NCBI RefSeq assembly: GCF_002150765.1
Contig: NZ_MUYM01000013.1
Coordinates: 1 to 57,705, forward strand
DNA: 57,705 nucleotides
From: Lentzea kentuckyensis
GTDB taxonomy: Bacteria; Actinomycetota; Actinomycetes; Mycobacteriales; Pseudonocardiaceae
Direction of reading: 5' to 3'
The position numbers and the translations under genes are program-made. This document shows, in pieces, positions 44,035-53,300 of the stretch. The first letter of the stretch is position 1. The number at the start of each line of letters is the position of its first letter. A model generated the notes under the pieces. The model was not told the origin of the DNA and ran no database searches. It saw only the letters and a list, made by a program, of their open reading frames with translations.

Positions 44035-44976
44035 ATGACGGAAACCGCGGTTGAATGGGGATCCCCGGTGGATGTCAGCACCCAGCGCCCAGGCCTGCGG
44101 CCGGTGAGTGGCGCCTCGCCCAGTCCGGCGGACTTCCTGGCCAGAGTGCGTGCCGTCGGCGAACGGTGGAGCGGCGACCGTCAGGGCGACCTGGTCGACA
44201 TCCTGCTCCGCGCCGCCGGTGACAACACCGAGCTCGCCGACCTCGTGCGCAACAGCGGGTCGATCATCGAGGAGTTCCTCGAAGGCCTGCGGCGCGGGAC
44301 GACCGGTGCCGGTGCGCCGCGCGACCTGGCGGCGGACCTGATCACCGGCCGCGAGGTGTCGCAGGACGTGCTCGACAGTCTGGCGGCCAAGTACCTGGTC
44401 GTCCGCGCCCGCACCGCCGCGGGTGGCCGCGCCCAGACCTTTCCCGCCGACGTCGTCGGTCCTGGCACGCTCAGCACCCGTCATGAGGGTGACCTGATCC
44501 TGCTGATCCCCGACACCGACGCCAACCGCACGGCGCGCATCACCGAGCACCTGACGCAGTGGTTGAACGGCAGCGGCTGGCTCGCCGTGGCGAAGAGGAA
44601 TCGCTGCGGGCTCGCGGACGGCTTCCGGGAGGCGACCGACGTCCTGCGGCTCGCCTCCGCCGGCCGGCGCCCCAGTGGCGCGTACACGATCTCGGACGTT
44701 CTGGTCGAGTACGCGGTCATCAGGCACGCCGAGGTCAGCGAGAACCTCGCCGCCGTGATCAAGCCGCTGCGTGCCCACGCGGTGCTCTGGGAGACCCTGA
44801 CCGCCCTGATCGACGCCGACTACAACCGCAACCAGGCGGCGAAGAAGCTCTTCATCCACCGCAGCACGCTCGACTACCGGCTCCAGCGGATCGCGAGCGT
44901 GACCGGGTGCGACCCCACGAGTGGTCGCGGCCTGCAGCTGCTGACCGCGGCGTTGATCGCCGATTCGGTGCGCTGA
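44035..44976 (+). CDS. PucR-type regulator (CdaR-like, C-terminal HTH_30)
   Basis: 313 aa. The C-terminus carries the PucR HTH (LWETLTALIDADYNRNQAAK; IHRSTLDYRLQRIASVTG), preceded by SDVLVEYAVIRHAEVSENL; the middle has the degenerate GGDEF-like fold of the family (GDLILLIPDTDANRTA). No N-terminal PucR sensor domain. First of three related regulators in this stretch; the start ATG has AAGGTGG 7 bases upstream. Ligand unknown; likely part of PKS cluster control. Confidence 0.85.
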   Translation: MTETAVEWGSPVDVSTQRPGLRPVSGASPSPADFLARVRAVGERWSGDRQGDLVDILLRAAGDNTELADLVRNSGSIIEEFLEGLRRGTTGAGAPRDLAADLITGREVSQDVLDSLAAKYLVVRARTAAGGRAQTFPADVVGPGTLSTRHEGDLILLIPDTDANRTARITEHLTQWLNGSGWLAVAKRNRCGLADGFREATDVLRLASAGRRPSGAYTISDVLVEYAVIRHAEVSENLAAVIKPLRAHAVLWETLTALIDADYNRNQAAKKLFIHRSTLDYRLQRIASVTGCDPTSGRGLQLLTAALIADSVR

Positions 44977-45087
44977 AAGCCTTCTGGGAAGTTGGCTAGA
45001 GTATTTTGCGTTGACGTTCCGTCCTGATCCCCGAGCGGGTGTAATCGTTGCCAGCACTGGTTATGTGACCGATGTGGTGGGTGAACG

Positions 45088-46170
45088 ATGACGGAAACCG
45101 AGGCTGTGGCGTCCCCTGAAACGCTTGCCGCGCGCATCCTGCCGGTGTACGCGGCGGCATTGGCCGGTGACGACTTCTGGGAACCGGAGATCGCGGTCAG
45201 GGTCCGCCACGCGGGTGCGCTCTGGGCGCGCGCGGGAGGCCGTCTCGACGCTCTGCTGGAGACCGTCAACCACCTGGCCGGTGACCTCCTGGACGAGGCT
45301 CTGCACGATCACCGTGGTCCGCGGAGGCGTTGTTCGGCGCTGCGCCGGTTCAGCGATGCCTGCGGGCGCGTCGCCATGGAGCTGCTCAGGGGGTTCAACC
45401 AGGCACCGCCGGGTGGCTCGACCAGCCGCCCGCCGGTGACCCACCGGGATCTCGCGCTCGCGTTGCTCGCCGGTGACACCCAGCGGACGGATCTGGCGGA
45501 CGTTGAGTTCGCGCCGGCGTACGCCATCGTCGCGGTGCGCGCGAACGGCAGCGTGGCCGCCGAAGCGGTGGAGGGTGCCTTCCACCGCTTCGGCGGCGAC
45601 GGGACCTTGTCGCTGCTGCAGGGAAACCGCGGTTACGTGCTGCTGCCCGTGCAGACCGAGGAGGGCGCCCTGAAGATGTGCGCACGGGTCGCGGGAGTGC
45701 TGCAGGCCGACGAGATGTGGGCCGCGCTGACCTGGGGGCCGAGCGCCGTCGTGCCGGACGCGAGGCAGGTCGTGTCGGACGTGCTCGCGCTCGTGACCGC
45801 CCTGCGCCTGCCACCGGGTGTCTACCGGCGCCAGGACGTTCTGGTCGAGTACGCGGCGATCCGCTCGCCGTCCACCGCCCGGCTCTTCCAGCGGCTCATC
45901 GAAGGGGTCATGAACAGCAGCACGCTGCGGGAGACGCTGGAGGCGCTGATCGCGGCGGACGGCAACCGCACCCGTGCGGCGGAGCGGCTCGTCATCCACC
46001 GCAGCACCATCGACTACCGGCTGGACCGCATCGAGCAGCTCACCGGCCAGTCGCCGTCGAGTGTCCGGGGCCTGCGCGCCCTCACCGCCGCCTACGCGTT
46101 GTACGTATTGGCCGAGGAGGACCGCGGAGCGGACTACGACCTGGGGCTGACCGGCCTCAGGAGCGCCTGA
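45088..46170 (+). CDS. PucR-type regulator
   Basis: 360 aa. C-terminal HTH: LRETLEALIAADGNRTRAAE then IHRSTIDYRLDRIEQLTGQ; QDVLVEYAAIRSPSTARLF just before it. N-terminal helical region includes FWEPEIAVRVRHAGALWARAGG; middle AYAIVAVRANG...GYVLLPVQTEEGALKMC. Paralogue of the previous gene (111-bp gap, same strand) and of the convergent gene beyond it. Note the same opening MTETE/MTETA in both. Confidence 0.87.
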   Translation: MTETEAVASPETLAARILPVYAAALAGDDFWEPEIAVRVRHAGALWARAGGRLDALLETVNHLAGDLLDEALHDHRGPRRRCSALRRFSDACGRVAMELLRGFNQAPPGGSTSRPPVTHRDLALALLAGDTQRTDLADVEFAPAYAIVAVRANGSVAAEAVEGAFHRFGGDGTLSLLQGNRGYVLLPVQTEEGALKMCARVAGVLQADEMWAALTWGPSAVVPDARQVVSDVLALVTALRLPPGVYRRQDVLVEYAAIRSPSTARLFQRLIEGVMNSSTLRETLEALIAADGNRTRAAERLVIHRSTIDYRLDRIEQLTGQSPSSVRGLRALTAAYALYVLAEEDRGADYDLGLTGLRSA

Positions 46171-46221
46171 CCGCGGCGTCGGAGGTGTGCAGCGAACCTG
46201 TTGTCCCGCAGCGCATCCCGG

Positions 46222-47382
46222 TCAGCAGGCCTGCTCGGCGTCCCTCTGGAACGTCTCGTAGGTCGCCAGCGCGGTGGCGAGCAGCTGCAACCCGCGGGCA
46301 CTGGTCGGCTGGTATCCGGTCAGCTGTTCGACGCGGCTGAGGCGATAGTCCAGCGTGCTCCGATGGATCCTGAGCGCGGCGGCCGCCCTGCTGCGGTTGC
46401 CGTTCGCGGCGATGAAGGCCTCCAGCGTGGTGCGCAGCACCTCCTGGCGCAGGATCGGGGTGATCACCGTGATCAGGTGGCCCATCGCGAGCGGATCCTG
46501 CATCACCGCGTACTCCACGAGGACGTCGAGCAACTGGTGGACACCCGGTTCCTCGCCGCCGCCGCGGACCAGGGCGAGCACGGCGTGTGCCTCCTGCCTG
46601 CCCGCACCGACGTCGTGGCGGGGGCGCCACGACACCGCGAACCACGTCTGACCCTCCAGCCGCCGATGCGCGCGAGCGCACAGGTGCAGGGCGTGGTGCT
46701 CGTCATGCGCCGGCACCAGCGCGTAACCCTCGTTGCCCGTGATCATGAACAGCGGGTCGCGCGCACCGCAGTGCGTGAACGCCCTGTCCAGCGAGGTGAC
46801 CAGATCGTCGCCAGCCGGGCCGTGCCGACGCACGGCCACGATCGCGTAGGCGGGTGCGGCCTTGGCACGTAACGACTCGGGGATCTCGACACTCCACAGC
46901 AGACTCGACGCGAGCAGTTGCCGGTCCAGCGGAGCCGGGTCGCCGAGGCCAGGGTCGTACGCCTGCTGGAAGCCCGTCAGCAGCTCCCGTACGAACGACG
47001 CACCGGTGGCGCGGATGCGGCCGACCAGTTCGACTGTGTCGCCGAGCTCGCGCAGTTCCGCCACCGCGGTTCGTTCGACGCTTTCGGTCACCTTCCGCAG
47101 GGCGGTCAGCAGCGGGTCCAGCGGCCCTCGTGCCCTCGCCCAGCGGGCACCGAGCTCGCACAGGCGGCCGAGCTCGCGCTCGGGCGGTGCGCCGGTCTCG
47201 ATCGCCGCGCTGTGCGCGGAGACCGCGAGCACCAGTACGGCGCGCAGGTCCGCCAGATGCGGTGTGGCCGCTACGTCTACCTCGGTGATCTGTTCGGCGA
47301 GCACGCGGTCGCGGAACGACGGCTCGACCGACGTGGTCGACTCGGTTCCGCCGTTCGCGACCGCCTCCCGGACCCTGGCCAT
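46222..47382 (-). CDS. PucR-type regulator
   Basis: 386 aa. Same architecture as its two plus-strand paralogues: APAYAIVAVRRHG, GNEGYALVPAHDEHHALHLC, LLDVLVEYAVMQDPL, then the HTH LRTTLEAFIAANGNRSRAAA and IHRSTLDYRLSRVEQLTGYQ. Convergent with the preceding gene (51 bp between stops). The three probably arose by local duplication with one inversion. Begins at the ATG at 47382. Confidence 0.87.
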   Translation of the reverse strand: MARVREAVANGGTESTTSVEPSFRDRVLAEQITEVDVAATPHLADLRAVLVLAVSAHSAAIETGAPPERELGRLCELGARWARARGPLDPLLTALRKVTESVERTAVAELRELGDTVELVGRIRATGASFVRELLTGFQQAYDPGLGDPAPLDRQLLASSLLWSVEIPESLRAKAAPAYAIVAVRRHGPAGDDLVTSLDRAFTHCGARDPLFMITGNEGYALVPAHDEHHALHLCARAHRRLEGQTWFAVSWRPRHDVGAGRQEAHAVLALVRGGGEEPGVHQLLDVLVEYAVMQDPLAMGHLITVITPILRQEVLRTTLEAFIAANGNRSRAAAALRIHRSTLDYRLSRVEQLTGYQPTSARGLQLLATALATYETFQRDAEQAC

Positions 47383-47507
47383 GCGCGCTCCTCGGTCAGC
47401 TCCTGTGACCTGTCATGACGACGATATGGCCGGATCCGGGTCGTGCCACGTGCCCGCGGCGAGCTTCCTCGGTTCGAGGGAACTGTCCACGAAAGTGCTG
47501 ACCGGCG

Positions 47508-48326
47508 TTACGCGATTCGCGCGAGGCTGTCGGCCAGCAGACCTTGGCGGTACGCGGAGAGCCGGGCCCGGTTCCACATGAACACCGCGTAGTGCGCGAT
47601 CAGCTGGCGAGGCCCGACCGTCACCAGCGGGGTGTCGAAGTACTCCGTCCGCCAGCGGGGAACCTCGGTGCGTGCGAGTGCCCGGAACGAGGTCACCGCC
47701 TCTCTCTCCGCATCGTTCAGCTCCGGCAGCAACGCGTCCGGGTCACGCCAGAGCCTGCTGACGCGGGTCACGACGTCGTTGCTCGTGGCGGTCGTGCCGT
47801 ACAACGTCCGTCCCGTGCGCTGGATGAGATGACCGACGTCGCTGTCTTCCCACGGCGTGATGCGGAACGCGTCGAGCAGGCTCCTGGTCAGCAGCAGCGC
47901 GACGAGCCAGGCCGGTGTCCGGCTTCCCGTGTGGTGGCGCAGCCACGCCGACGAGTCGGCGCTGAACATCCGGTGGACGAACCGCATCGACACCTCTCCT
48001 CCGAACAATGCGGTCTCCGGCTCGTAGCAGCCGTGGCTCCAGCCGCTGACCAACCCGGACGCCGCCCATTGCGCCGCGGCCAGATGCACCGCGGTGACGA
48101 CCTCGGAACGTCGGCGTGGCCGTGCCTCGAAACGCAACCTGAGGCCGGGCGGCCGGTGCATGAAGAAGTGGTTTTCGATGCGGTTCGACTCTGTCAGGCC
48201 GCTCGTCAGATCCGAGATCTGTTCGTACAAGTTCGCACGGTTGTCCGCGGCGGGCGGAGTGATTCCGATCTGGATCCATCGTCTTGCTTTTCGCGCGGCG
48301 TCGGGCGGCAACAGGTCGTCGGACAT
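47508..48326 (-). CDS. Stand-alone SpaB_C / thiopeptide-type bacteriocin biosynthesis protein
   Basis: 272 aa from ATG 48326 (the frame is open to a GTG at 48416). Motifs of the LanB C-terminal (elimination) domain family: RRWIQIGITPPAADNRANLY, FFMHRPPGLRLRFEARP, GCYEPETALFGGEVSM and HRMFSADSSAWLRHH. In lanthipeptide and thiopeptide pathways such a domain removes glutamate from glutamylated Ser/Thr; stand-alone copies work with a separate glutamylation protein. None is seen within this window, nor any cyclase or YcaO protein, so its partner lies elsewhere or it has another role in this PKS-associated region. Same strand as the downstream PucR gene. Confidence 0.72.
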   Translation of the reverse strand: MSDDLLPPDAARKARRWIQIGITPPAADNRANLYEQISDLTSGLTESNRIENHFFMHRPPGLRLRFEARPRRRSEVVTAVHLAAAQWAASGLVSGWSHGCYEPETALFGGEVSMRFVHRMFSADSSAWLRHHTGSRTPAWLVALLLTRSLLDAFRITPWEDSDVGHLIQRTGRTLYGTTATSNDVVTRVSRLWRDPDALLPELNDAEREAVTSFRALARTEVPRWRTEYFDTPLVTVGPRQLIAHYAVFMWNRARLSAYRQGLLADSLARIA

Positions 48327-48444
48327 GTCCCTGATCTTGGCAGTCCGATGTCTCCGCGTTTTGAGGAATGATTTGGGCCCACGTCGCCGGGGCATCTGCA
48401 TTGAGAGGTAAATCACTTCCGAACTTCGACAAGCACCTGTCGCG

Positions 48445-48549
48445 TCAGTTCCGGGTGGACCGCGGTCTGCCGCGGGTGATCGCGTAGATCAGCTGGCCGA
48501 CCAGCACGGGTGCCGTCAGCACGGTCACGATGAATCCGGCAGTCGTCAT
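48445..48549 (-). CDS. Possible small membrane peptide (34 aa)
   Basis: Open frame ATG 48549 to TGA 48445: MTTAGFIVTVLTAPVLVGQ, LIYAITRGRPRSTRN. One hydrophobic helix followed by a basic tail, so positive-inside orientation is plausible. No good ribosome-binding site. It lies between the SpaB_C-type gene and the MFS exporter. Could be chance; codons are GC-ending as expected for coding sequence here. Confidence 0.35.
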   Translation of the reverse strand: MTTAGFIVTVLTAPVLVGQLIYAITRGRPRSTRN

Positions 48550-48907
48550 ACCGGTGACGTTAGGGCGGATCGTCCGCGGCGGTTATCCGCAGAAAATGGA
48601 AAACCGCCCGGCTTGGTCGCCGGGGTCGGCGAGCCGGCGTTCGCGCAACGCGCGGTGACGGGCCGCCACACGCCGGGTGCCGGGGTGGACTGGGGAGCGG
48701 GCTGGGCGATTTTCCCGTGGCCAGCGGGCATGATCGACCATCCGCACCCATTGTGGAAAAGTGCGGTGAATTATTTCGATAACTGCGGGTGTGGGTGCTG
48801 GTGGATCTCGTTAAAACTCTAAGTGTGAGGCGTGATTCCGGCGACTAGTCTCGAAGATTGGGAAGGCTTTCGGATATCCCGATCCGGCGTCGGAGAATGG
48901 TGATCGA
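48550..48907. other. Intergenic region before MFS exporter
   Basis: 358 bp. A plus-strand frame ends at 48822 with a curious NCGCGCWW tail (start ATG 48730 at latest), but lacks a ribosome-binding site and has non-genomic codon use. The AT-rich end (48760-48830) probably holds the exporter promoter. No gene is called with confidence. Confidence 0.4.
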
Positions 48908-50284
48908 ATGGTCATCGGTGTGGATGGCGAAGGTCGCGGAAAAGCGGTTGTCCGGCTGCTCTCACTGGCGGCCGGTTTCGCGCTCGCCATGCTCGACAGT
49001 GCCGCGGTGAACGTGGCCGGGGTGACCGTGATGAACGGCCTCGGTCTCGGCTTCACGGGTCTGACCTGGTTGCTCAACGGCTACCTGCTGGCGTTCGCCG
49101 CCCTGCTGCTCTGCGCGGGCGCGCTGGCCGCGCGGATCGGGCAGCGGCGGGCCTACCTCGGCGGTCTGATGATCTTCGTCGTGGGCTCTGCCGTGGCGGC
49201 CCTCGCCCCGGTGGCCGGCGTGCTGCTCGTCGCCAGGGTGGTGCAGGGCGTGGGTGCGGCCGTCCTGCTGCCCAGCTCGCTCGCGCTGCTGGCGTCGTCG
49301 TTCCCGGAACCTGCCAGGAGAGCCAGGGCCGTCGCGCTGTGGACAGCGGTGGTCTCGGTCGCCACCGCGGCCGGTCCGCTCATCGGTGGCGCGGTCGCCG
49401 AACTGGCCGGTTGGCGCGGTGTGTTCCTCATTCCCGTACCGCTCGGCATCGCGGCCATGGTCGCGACGCGCGCCGTGATCGCCCCGCCGCCCCGGCGGCC
49501 GGCTCCGATCGGCTGGGCCGGTCACGTCCTGGCCGTGGTCGCCCTGACCGCGCTGTGCTTCGCGCTCGTCGAGGGGCCACGCAGGGGCTGGACCAACCCA
49601 CTGGTCGCCGGTGCGGTGGTGGGAGCGGTGCTCGGGTGTGCGGGGTTCCTCCGCTGGGAACGCACCTCCGCGCGGCCGGTCCTGCCCGCCACCCTGTTCG
49701 CCGACCGGCGGGTCTCGGGTGCCGCGGTGGCGGGGTTCCTCGCCAACTGCGCGTTGTTCGGGCGGCTGTACGCGGTGTCGGTCCAGTTGCAGGCACACGC
49801 CGGGCACAGTCCTCTGTGGACTGGGCTGTGGCTGGTGCCGGTCACGGGCGCCGTCGTGCTCGGCAACCTCCTCTTCGCCCGCGCCGCGGCCAGGTTCGGC
49901 ACCTGCCCGGCGATGGTGGCCGGGTTCGCGGTCGCGGGCACGGCCTCACTGGCGCTGGTCCCGATCACGGCGAACGCGCCGACGTGGCTGCTCGTCGCTC
50001 TGCTGACGGTCGGCAACCTGGGTGTGGGGCTCGCTCTTCCCGGTCTTTCCACCATCTTCCTCGACGCGTCCGGCCCAGGACAGGCCGGCGTGGCGGCAGG
50101 CGCCCTGCAGGCGGTGCGCCAGGTCGGCGCACTGGCCGGGGTCGCGGCGACCGGCGCGGTGATCGTGGCGGTGCCAGGGGACGCGGCCGCCGTCGTCGTC
50201 TTCGCCGGCGCCGGTGTGTGCCTGCTCGTCGCAGCCCTGATGACCGCCGGCCGCACGCGCGTGCCCGTGGCGCTCCCCGTCTGA
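48908..50284 (+). CDS. MFS exporter (DHA2-like)
   Basis: 458 aa with 12-14 hydrophobic segments. TM1 region FALAMLDSAAVNVAGVTVM, GALAARIGQRRAYLGGLM in loop 2-3, VARVVQGVGAAVLLPSSLALL in TM4, and GPLIGGAVAELAGWRGVFLIPVP for motif C, as in DHA2 antibiotic exporters. ATG 48908 is preferred; ATG 48898 is in another frame. Thirty bases upstream of the PKS start and same strand, so it likely exports the polyketide or gives self-resistance. Confidence 0.9.
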   Translation: MVIGVDGEGRGKAVVRLLSLAAGFALAMLDSAAVNVAGVTVMNGLGLGFTGLTWLLNGYLLAFAALLLCAGALAARIGQRRAYLGGLMIFVVGSAVAALAPVAGVLLVARVVQGVGAAVLLPSSLALLASSFPEPARRARAVALWTAVVSVATAAGPLIGGAVAELAGWRGVFLIPVPLGIAAMVATRAVIAPPPRRPAPIGWAGHVLAVVALTALCFALVEGPRRGWTNPLVAGAVVGAVLGCAGFLRWERTSARPVLPATLFADRRVSGAAVAGFLANCALFGRLYAVSVQLQAHAGHSPLWTGLWLVPVTGAVVLGNLLFARAAARFGTCPAMVAGFAVAGTASLALVPITANAPTWLLVALLTVGNLGVGLALPGLSTIFLDASGPGQAGVAAGALQAVRQVGALAGVAATGAVIVAVPGDAAAVVVFAGAGVCLLVAALMTAGRTRVPVALPV

Positions 50285-50313
50285 TCCAGCGAACCTTCGA
50301 AAGGAACGTCGGC

Positions 50314-53300
50314 ATGTCTCTCGACGCAGGCACGGACGTCTCCCCGGCGGAAACCAGGTCCGCCGACGAGCCGGTCGCCGTCATCGGCCTGGCCTGCCGG
50401 CTGCCCGGCGCGGACGGGCCGGACTCGTTCTGGCGACTGCTCCTCGCCGGGACGGACGCGACCACCGACGTACCTCCCGGCCGGTGGGAACCGGCTGGGC
50501 CGGCGCTGCCCGCCGCCGCGCGGCGGGGCGGATTCCTGGACGACATCGACTCCTTCGATCCCGCCTTCTTCGGCCTGTCACCGGCGGAGGCGGCCGTGAT
50601 GGACCCGAGACAGCGCCTGATGCTGGAGCTCGCCTGGGAGGCGTTCGAGGACGCCGGCGTCGTCCCGGCGTCGTGCGCGGGAACGGACGTCGGCGTGTTC
50701 GTCGGTGCCATGGGCAACGAGCACGCGGTGCTGACCGGGCAGGCCGGGCTCGACGCGGTCGGCAGGCACACCATGGCCGGCGAGCAGAACGCGATCATCG
50801 CCAACCGCGTGTCGTACCTGCTCGGCCTCACCGGTCCCAGCCTCACCGTGGACACCGGTCAGTCCTCCTCGCTGGCCGCTGTGCACCTGGCCTGCGAGAG
50901 CGTGCGCCGGGGCGAGTCGGTGCTGGCGGTCGCCGGTGGCGTCTCCGTGGCGTTGCTGCTGTCCGGCACCGTGGCCGCGGCACGGTTCGGCGGGCTGTCC
51001 CCGACCGGCCGATGTCGCACGTTCGACGCCGATGCCGACGGGTTCGCCCGAGGTGAGGGCGGCGGCGCGGTGTTGCTGAAACCGCTCTCGCGTGCGATCG
51101 CCGACGGCGACCACGTCTACTGCGTGATCCGTGGCACCGCGATGAACAACAACGGGGCGAGCACGGGTCTCACCAGGCCGGACGAGATCGCCCAGCGCGG
51201 TCTGCTCGGCGCGGCGCTGCGCCGGTCCGGCGTCACCGCGCGCGAGGTCGGGTACGTCGAACTGCACGGCACCGGCACCCCGCTCGGTGACCGGGTGGAG
51301 GCCGCCGCGCTGGGGTCCGTGTTCGGTGCGGCACGACCCGCGGGCTCCCCGCTGCTCGTCGGCTCGGTGAAGACGAACCTGGGCCATCTCGAAGGTGCGG
51401 CCGGGATCGCCGGCCTGATCAAGACCGCGCTCGTGCTGGCGAACCGGACACTGCCGCCCAGCCTGCACTTCCGCACGCCGCCACCGGAGATTCCACTGGC
51501 GGAGCTGAACCTGCGCGTGCAGGCGGACGTGATCCCCTGGCCGTCCACTGAGGACACCGCGATCGCCGGTGTGTCGTCCTTCGGCATGGGAGGAACCAAC
51601 GTGCATGTGGTGCTCGGATCCGGTCCGTCCGAAGAGGACGGACAGCAGGACGTCCGCGCGGCGGCTCCGGCGGTGACGATCTGGCCGGTGTCGGCCCGCA
51701 CGCCGGCAGGGCTGCGGGCACAGGCGCAGCGCCTGCACACCTTCGTCCACGAGCACCCCGGTCTCGATCCGGTGAGCACGGGACACGCGCTCGCGACGAC
51801 GCGGACCGCGTTCGAGCACCGGGCGGCCGTGGTCGGCGCAGACCGGGCGGCACTGGTCGACGGACTCGCGCGGCTCGCCGCGGGACAACCCGCGCCGGCG
51901 GTGCCGCGTGGTGAGGTGACCGGCGAGGCCGGCCGGCTGGCGTACCTGTTCCCCGGCCAGGGCAGCCAGCGGTGCGGAATGGGCCAGGCGCTCGCGGCGA
52001 CCGACCCGGTGTTCGCGGCGGCGCTGGACGAGGTGTGCGACGAACTGGACCGGCACACGGCACTTCCGGTGCGACAGGTGATGTGGGCCGAACCCGACTC
52101 CGCGGAGGCCGCTCTCCTCGACACCACCGAGTACGCGCAGCCCGCGCTGTTCGCGCTCGGTGTCGCGCTGTTCCGCGTCCTTGAGCACGTGGGCGTCCGT
52201 CCGGACGTGGTGTCCGGCTACTCGCTCGGCGAGCTGACGGCCGCGCACGTCGCCGGTGTGCTGTCGCTGCCGGACGCGGCCAGGCTCGTCGCCCTGCGCG
52301 GACGTCTGATGCAGAACCTGCGGGTGGACGGCGCCATGGTCGCGGTCCGCGCGGGCGAGGACGAGGTGCTGCCGTTGCTCGCCGGCACCGCGGTGGAGGT
52401 GGGTGCGGTGAACGGCCCGCGCACCGTGGTGCTGACCGGCCCCCGGCACGACGTGGAGGCGGTCGCCGCCACCCTGGCCGGACGGGGACACAAGATCACC
52501 CGGCTCTCCGTGAGCCATCCGTTCCACTCCGCCGCGCTCGACCCGATGCTGCGGCAGTTCGGCGAGGCCGTCGCCACCGCCACGTTCGGCGTGCCCCGGT
52601 TCGAGATGGTCTCGACGCTCACCGGTGGCACCGCTGAACACGGCGAGTTCCGCACGCCGGAGTACTGGATGCGGCAGGCGAGGGAGACGGTGAGGTTCGC
52701 CGACGCGGTGCGCGCCACCGGAGCGACCACGTTCGTCGAACTCGGCCCGAGTGGCGCACTGACCGCCATGGCGGCCGACTGCGTGAGCGGCGCCGTGTTC
52801 GTTCCCCTGCTGCGCCGCAGCGAGCCGGTCGAGGCCGTCGCGCTGGGCACGGCGCTGGGATCGCTGTACACCGCGGGTGTCCCGCTCGACTGGGACGCGC
52901 TGGCCGGTGGTTCCCCGCGGCACCGGGTCAAGCTGCCCACGTACGCCTTCGCGCGTCGTTCGCTCCGGCAGGCCGCGGACAGCCCCGTGGCGCCGGAGCC
53001 ACCGGCCACCGGGACCGATCTCGACGACCTCGTGCGCACGCACGCCGCGGCCGCACTCGGGTTCGCGGACCCCGCCGATCTCGATCCCCGCCGCACGTTC
53101 CAGGCACTCGGGTTCGACTCGCTGACCCTGGTCGAGTTCGTCGCCGGTCTCGCGGCGGCGGCAGGTGTTCCGCTGCAGGCGGAGGCCGCGTACGACCACC
53201 CGACGCTGGCGGCACTCGCGGCGCACCTGCGTGGCGAGACCAGCGACGTCCCGCCGCCCGCACCGGAACGGGCCACGGCCGACGATGATCCGGTGGTCGT

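Noticed and set aside
43737..44081. Minus-strand 114-aa frame ending MATTESDGTVEDSYDITHK, considered as a RiPP precursor
   Set aside because: N-terminal half is antisense to the PucR gene, no start with a ribosome-binding site, no modifying enzyme beside it.
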